A stretch of 7,187 nucleotides of DNA from Bacteroidales bacterium (GTDB lineage: Bacteria > Bacteroidota > Bacteroidia > Bacteroidales > UBA7960), in the NCBI GenBank assembly GCA_003451785.1, contig DMJL01000204.1, forward strand, positions 1 to 7,187. Direction: 5' to 3'. Both the position numbers and the translations under genes were made by a program. Position 1 is the stretch's first letter. Every line of letters begins with the position of its first letter. Below are positions 4,349 to 7,187 of the stretch, piece by piece. The notes below the pieces were generated by a model that did not search any database, had not been told where the DNA came from, and worked only from the letters and a program-made list of their open reading frames with translations.

Positions 4349-7147
4349 TTATGCTGTGGAGTACGCAGCGGCTCCTTTTTTTGCAAGTATTTCGCGTACA
4401 ACGGCTTGCGCTGCAGCAAGGCGGGCAATGGGCACGCGGAATGGCGAGCAACTTACATAATCCATGCCTACTCTATGGCAGAACTCGACCGAAGATGGCT
4501 CTCCACCGTGCTCTCCGCAAATACCAACCTTTAGACCCTGACGACCGCTTCTACCGCGTTCGATAGCCATTTTTATTAACTGACCAACGCCTTCTTGGTC
4601 TAACACTTGGAATGGATCGTGCTTCAATAATCCTTTTTCAATATAGATTGGCAGGAAGCTACCAGCATCGTCGCGCGAGAATCCAAAGGTCATCTGCGTA
4701 AGGTCGTTTGTACCAAACGAGAAAAACTCGGCACTCTGTGCTATTTTATCGGCGATAAGCGTAGCGCGGGGGATTTCGATCATGGTTCCTACTAGGTAAT
4801 CAACACGCAGATTGTTTTCGGCGAAAACCTTCTCGGCAGTTTCCCTTACAATTTCCTCTTGCAGTTTCATCTCCTCGAGGGTGCCTGTTAGGGGAATCAT
4901 TATTTCGGGAATAGCGTTGATGCCTTTCTTCTTGAGGTTTACAGCGGCTTCGATAATAGCGCGGGCCTGCATCTCAGAGATTTCAGGATAGGTATTTCCG
5001 AGGCGGCAACCACGGTGACCCAACATGGGGTTGAACTCGTGCAATGCATCAACCTTTTGTTTTACCTGCTCGGGTGTAATGCCCAACTCTTTGGCCATCT
5101 CTGCTTGGTTCTCCGTTTCGTGTGGAAGGAACTCATGCAAAGGCGGGTCTAATAATCTTACGGTAACAGGCAAATCGTGCATAGCTTCGAATATGCCTTC
5201 GAAGTCGGCTCTCTGAATTGGCAATAGCTTATCTAATGCTTTGCGGCGCCCTATCTCATCGTTGGCTAAGATCATCTCGCGCATGGCTTTGATGCGATCG
5301 CCTTCGAAGAACATGTGCTCGGTGCGGCAAAGGCCTATACCTTTTGCACCAAACTCCCGTGCAATCTTTGAGTCTTTAGGGCTGTCGGCATTGGTTCTTA
5401 CAGACATACGAGTGTACTTGGTAGCCAAATTCATAACCTCTGCAAAGTCGCCACTCATCTCAGGAAGTACGGTTTTTACTTTTCCCAGAATCACTTCACC
5501 AGAAGTTCCGTTGAGAGAGATAAAGTCGCCTTCATTTAGCACCACATCTCCAATGGTCATGGTGCGGGTCTTATAATCTATCTGGCACGCACCTGCACCC
5601 GAAACACAGCATTTGCCCATACCACGAGCAACAACTGCTGCATGGGAGGTCATACCTCCACGGGCGGTGAGAATACCTTGTGCTGCATCCATCCCTGCAA
5701 GATCTTCGGGTGAAGTCTCAACCCTTACAAGAATCACTTTCTTACCCTCTGCTGCCCACTCTGCTGCATCTTCGGCAAAGAATACTATCTGCCCTGTACT
5801 AGCACCGGGAGAAGCCGGCAAGCCTTTGGCAAGAATTTTAGCTTTTTCAAGTTCACCTGGATCAAATACTGGGTGCAACAACTCATCGAGTTTGTATGCC
5901 TCAATGCGCATAATGGCCTCTTCCTCCGTGAGGTTCCCTTCGCGGAACATATCCATAGCAATTTTTACCATAGCCGGACCGGTGCGCTTGCCATTACGGG
6001 TTTGCAAAATCCACAGCTTGCCTTCCTGGATGGTGAATTCTAAGTCTTGCATATCGCGATAGTGCATCTCCAGCTTATTTTGCAGCCTATGGAGTTCTTT
6101 GTAGATTTCTGGAAAAACTTCTTCCAACGATGGGAAGTTGAGTTTACGGTCTTCTTCAGATACATCTTGAAGTTTAGCCCAACGATATGACCCTGTGAGG
6201 GTAATTTCGCGTGGTGTACGAATACCGGCTACTACATCCTCGCCTTGCGCGTTGATAAGGTATTCGCCATTGAAAAGGTTTTCGCCGGTAGCTGCGTCGC
6301 GTGTAAAAGCTACGCCTGTGCCCGAAGTGTCGCCCATATTACCAAACACCATTGCCTGAACATTCACAGCTGTGCCCCATTCGGCAGGTATGTTGTGCAT
6401 CTTGCGGTAGTAAGTAGCACGGGGATTGTTCCAAGAGGTGAACACCGCCATTACCGAGCCCCAAAGTTGCTCCCAAGGATTCTCTGGGAAGTCTTTGCCG
6501 GTAACTTCTTTTACTGCCTTCTTAAATCGCTTTACCAATTCTTTAAGATCATCGGTAGATAGGTCCTGATCCGTTTTGGCACCTTTTTCTTCTTTCAGAT
6601 GATCCATGATTTCATCAAACGGATCGTGGTCTTCCTTGGTTTCGGGCTTCATTCCCATTACCACATCGCCATACATCTGAACAAACCTACGGTAAGAATC
6701 CCATACAAAACGCTCGTTGCCGGTTTTCTTTACCAAGCCTTGCAAGGTCTCTTCATTCAAACCAAGATTCAAAACGGTATCCATCATACCAGGCATAGAT
6801 GCCCTTGCACCCGAGCGAACCGACATAAGTAGTGGGTTTTCTTTGTCGCCAAATTTGGTACCCATTTCCTTCTCCACGCGGCGCATATTTTCCTCTACCT
6901 CTGCCCTTATGGCATCTACCACAAAATCGCGTCCCCTTGTATTGAACAGGGTACAAACCTCAGTTGTGATAGTGAAACCAGGAGGAACCGGAATTCCAAT
7001 ATTTACCATCTCGGCAAGGTTGGCACCTTTGCCACCCAGCAAGTTGCGCATGGTAGTATCACCATCGGCACGCTCGCCTCCAAAAAAATAAACCTTCTTG
7101 TTTTTGAGAAGGTCGTTCACCAAGTTTTCAACCTCGTTGCTTTTCAT
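4349..7147 (-). CDS. ppdK: Pyruvate, phosphate dikinase
   Basis: Interconverts pyruvate + ATP + Pi and PEP + AMP + PPi in the cytoplasm; in anaerobes and gut-type bacteria it can serve PPi-linked glycolysis or gluconeogenesis. With the ATG at 7147 it has 932 residues (about 874 in Clostridium symbiosum). In-frame TTG at 7153 is possible but less likely. The ATP-grasp domain comes first: GGKGANLAEM (38-47, K40), SVRSGARASMPGMMDTVLNLG (R111) and a VNVQAMVFGNMGDTSGTGVAFTRD stretch. The swivelling phosphohistidine domain follows, with GGMTSHAAVVARGMG and catalytic H502. T500, two residues before it, is the kind of threonine that PPDK regulatory protein modifies elsewhere; no such gene is in view. 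The C-terminal PEP/pyruvate barrel has RLLDPPLHEFLPH, MIEIPRA (E791), GTNDLTQ (N814, D815) and GICGEHGGEP with the acid/base C877. All catalytic residues are present. It is followed by its own terminator, and no partner gene shares the transcript within the window. Confidence 0.98.
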   Translation of the reverse strand: MKSNEVENLVNDLLKNKKVYFFGGERADGDTTMRNLLGGKGANLAEMVNIGIPVPPGFTITTEVCTLFNTRGRDFVVDAIRAEVEENMRRVEKEMGTKFGDKENPLLMSVRSGARASMPGMMDTVLNLGLNEETLQGLVKKTGNERFVWDSYRRFVQMYGDVVMGMKPETKEDHDPFDEIMDHLKEEKGAKTDQDLSTDDLKELVKRFKKAVKEVTGKDFPENPWEQLWGSVMAVFTSWNNPRATYYRKMHNIPAEWGTAVNVQAMVFGNMGDTSGTGVAFTRDAATGENLFNGEYLINAQGEDVVAGIRTPREITLTGSYRWAKLQDVSEEDRKLNFPSLEEVFPEIYKELHRLQNKLEMHYRDMQDLEFTIQEGKLWILQTRNGKRTGPAMVKIAMDMFREGNLTEEEAIMRIEAYKLDELLHPVFDPGELEKAKILAKGLPASPGASTGQIVFFAEDAAEWAAEGKKVILVRVETSPEDLAGMDAAQGILTARGGMTSHAAVVARGMGKCCVSGAGACQIDYKTRTMTIGDVVLNEGDFISLNGTSGEVILGKVKTVLPEMSGDFAEVMNLATKYTRMSVRTNADSPKDSKIAREFGAKGIGLCRTEHMFFEGDRIKAMREMILANDEIGRRKALDKLLPIQRADFEGIFEAMHDLPVTVRLLDPPLHEFLPHETENQAEMAKELGITPEQVKQKVDALHEFNPMLGHRGCRLGNTYPEISEMQARAIIEAAVNLKKKGINAIPEIMIPLTGTLEEMKLQEEIVRETAEKVFAENNLRVDYLVGTMIEIPRATLIADKIAQSAEFFSFGTNDLTQMTFGFSRDDAGSFLPIYIEKGLLKHDPFQVLDQEGVGQLIKMAIERGRSGRQGLKVGICGEHGGEPSSVEFCHRVGMDYVSCSPFRVPIARLAAAQAVVREILAKKGAAAYSTA

Positions 7148-7156
7148 CTTCAATCA

Positions 7157-7164
7157 CTAATTTA
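7157..7164 (-). promoter_or_regulatory. Weak -7-like element upstream of ppdK
   Basis: The minus strand reads TAAATTAG, one mismatch from TAnnTTTG, 9 bases before the ppdK ATG. The spacing agrees with the other starts in the window, but no clear -33 element is visible before the window ends. The real promoter may lie beyond 7187. Confidence 0.2.
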
Positions 7165-7187
7165 TGGAAATTGTAAAGTTTAAAAAA

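Noticed and set aside
4189..4566. Plus-strand ORF of 125 codons starting MFHCLMPKEFSYA
   Set aside because: It runs through the 12-bp terminator hairpin, and its second half is antisense to the end of ppdK, so it is very unlikely to be a gene.
5613..6062. Long plus-strand ORFs inside ppdK (also 5241-5576 and 6717-7091)
   Set aside because: They are antisense shadows of a conserved gene; the translations are Ser/Pro/Arg-rich and match no recognised family.
7151..7153. TTG as an earlier ppdK start
   Set aside because: It adds only two residues, and ATG follows at 7147; the ATG start is preferred.

Overview
The window looks like chromosomal DNA from a member of the Bacteroidota. Three things point there. 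The cysteine synthase and the pyruvate phosphate dikinase resemble that phylum's versions. Start codons lack clear Shine-Dalgarno sequences. Perfect copies of the phylum's -7 promoter element (TAnnTTTG) sit just upstream of several minus-strand starts. Genus cannot be told from the sequence.

Layout: (1) 17-931 (+) is a complete cysteine synthase (cysK). (2) 936-1569 (-) is a two-gene MntA-HepT (nucleotidyltransferase/HEPN) toxin-antitoxin module. Its genes overlap by 8 bases, are AT-richer than the neighbours, and run convergently into cysK with only 4 bases between. (3) 1710-3218 (-) is an exported family-10 glycosyl hydrolase-like protein (DUF187/GHL10, the DigH/YddW/YngK group), probably acting on cell-wall glycan. 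(4) 3219-4348 is about 1.1 kb of AT-rich DNA. It holds one small membrane-protein ORF (3481-3717, -), two stretches that look like frameshifted remnants of small minus-strand genes, several promoter-like elements, and a strong hairpin terminator at 4295-4325. (5) 4349-7147 (-) is a complete pyruvate, phosphate dikinase (ppdK) that ends just before that terminator.

Apart from cysK everything reads on the minus strand, but the genes look like separate transcription units rather than one operon. The toxin-antitoxin pair and the hydrolase each have their own promoter-like element, and ppdK has its own terminator. cysK and ppdK are housekeeping metabolism, the hydrolase is envelope maintenance, and mntA-hepT is an accessory module. 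No complete new multi-gene system is visible. The points most worth a second look are the toxin-antitoxin module with its tandem upstream repeats, the signal-peptide gene broken at an A6 run, and the near-leaderless promoter spacing shared by several genes.
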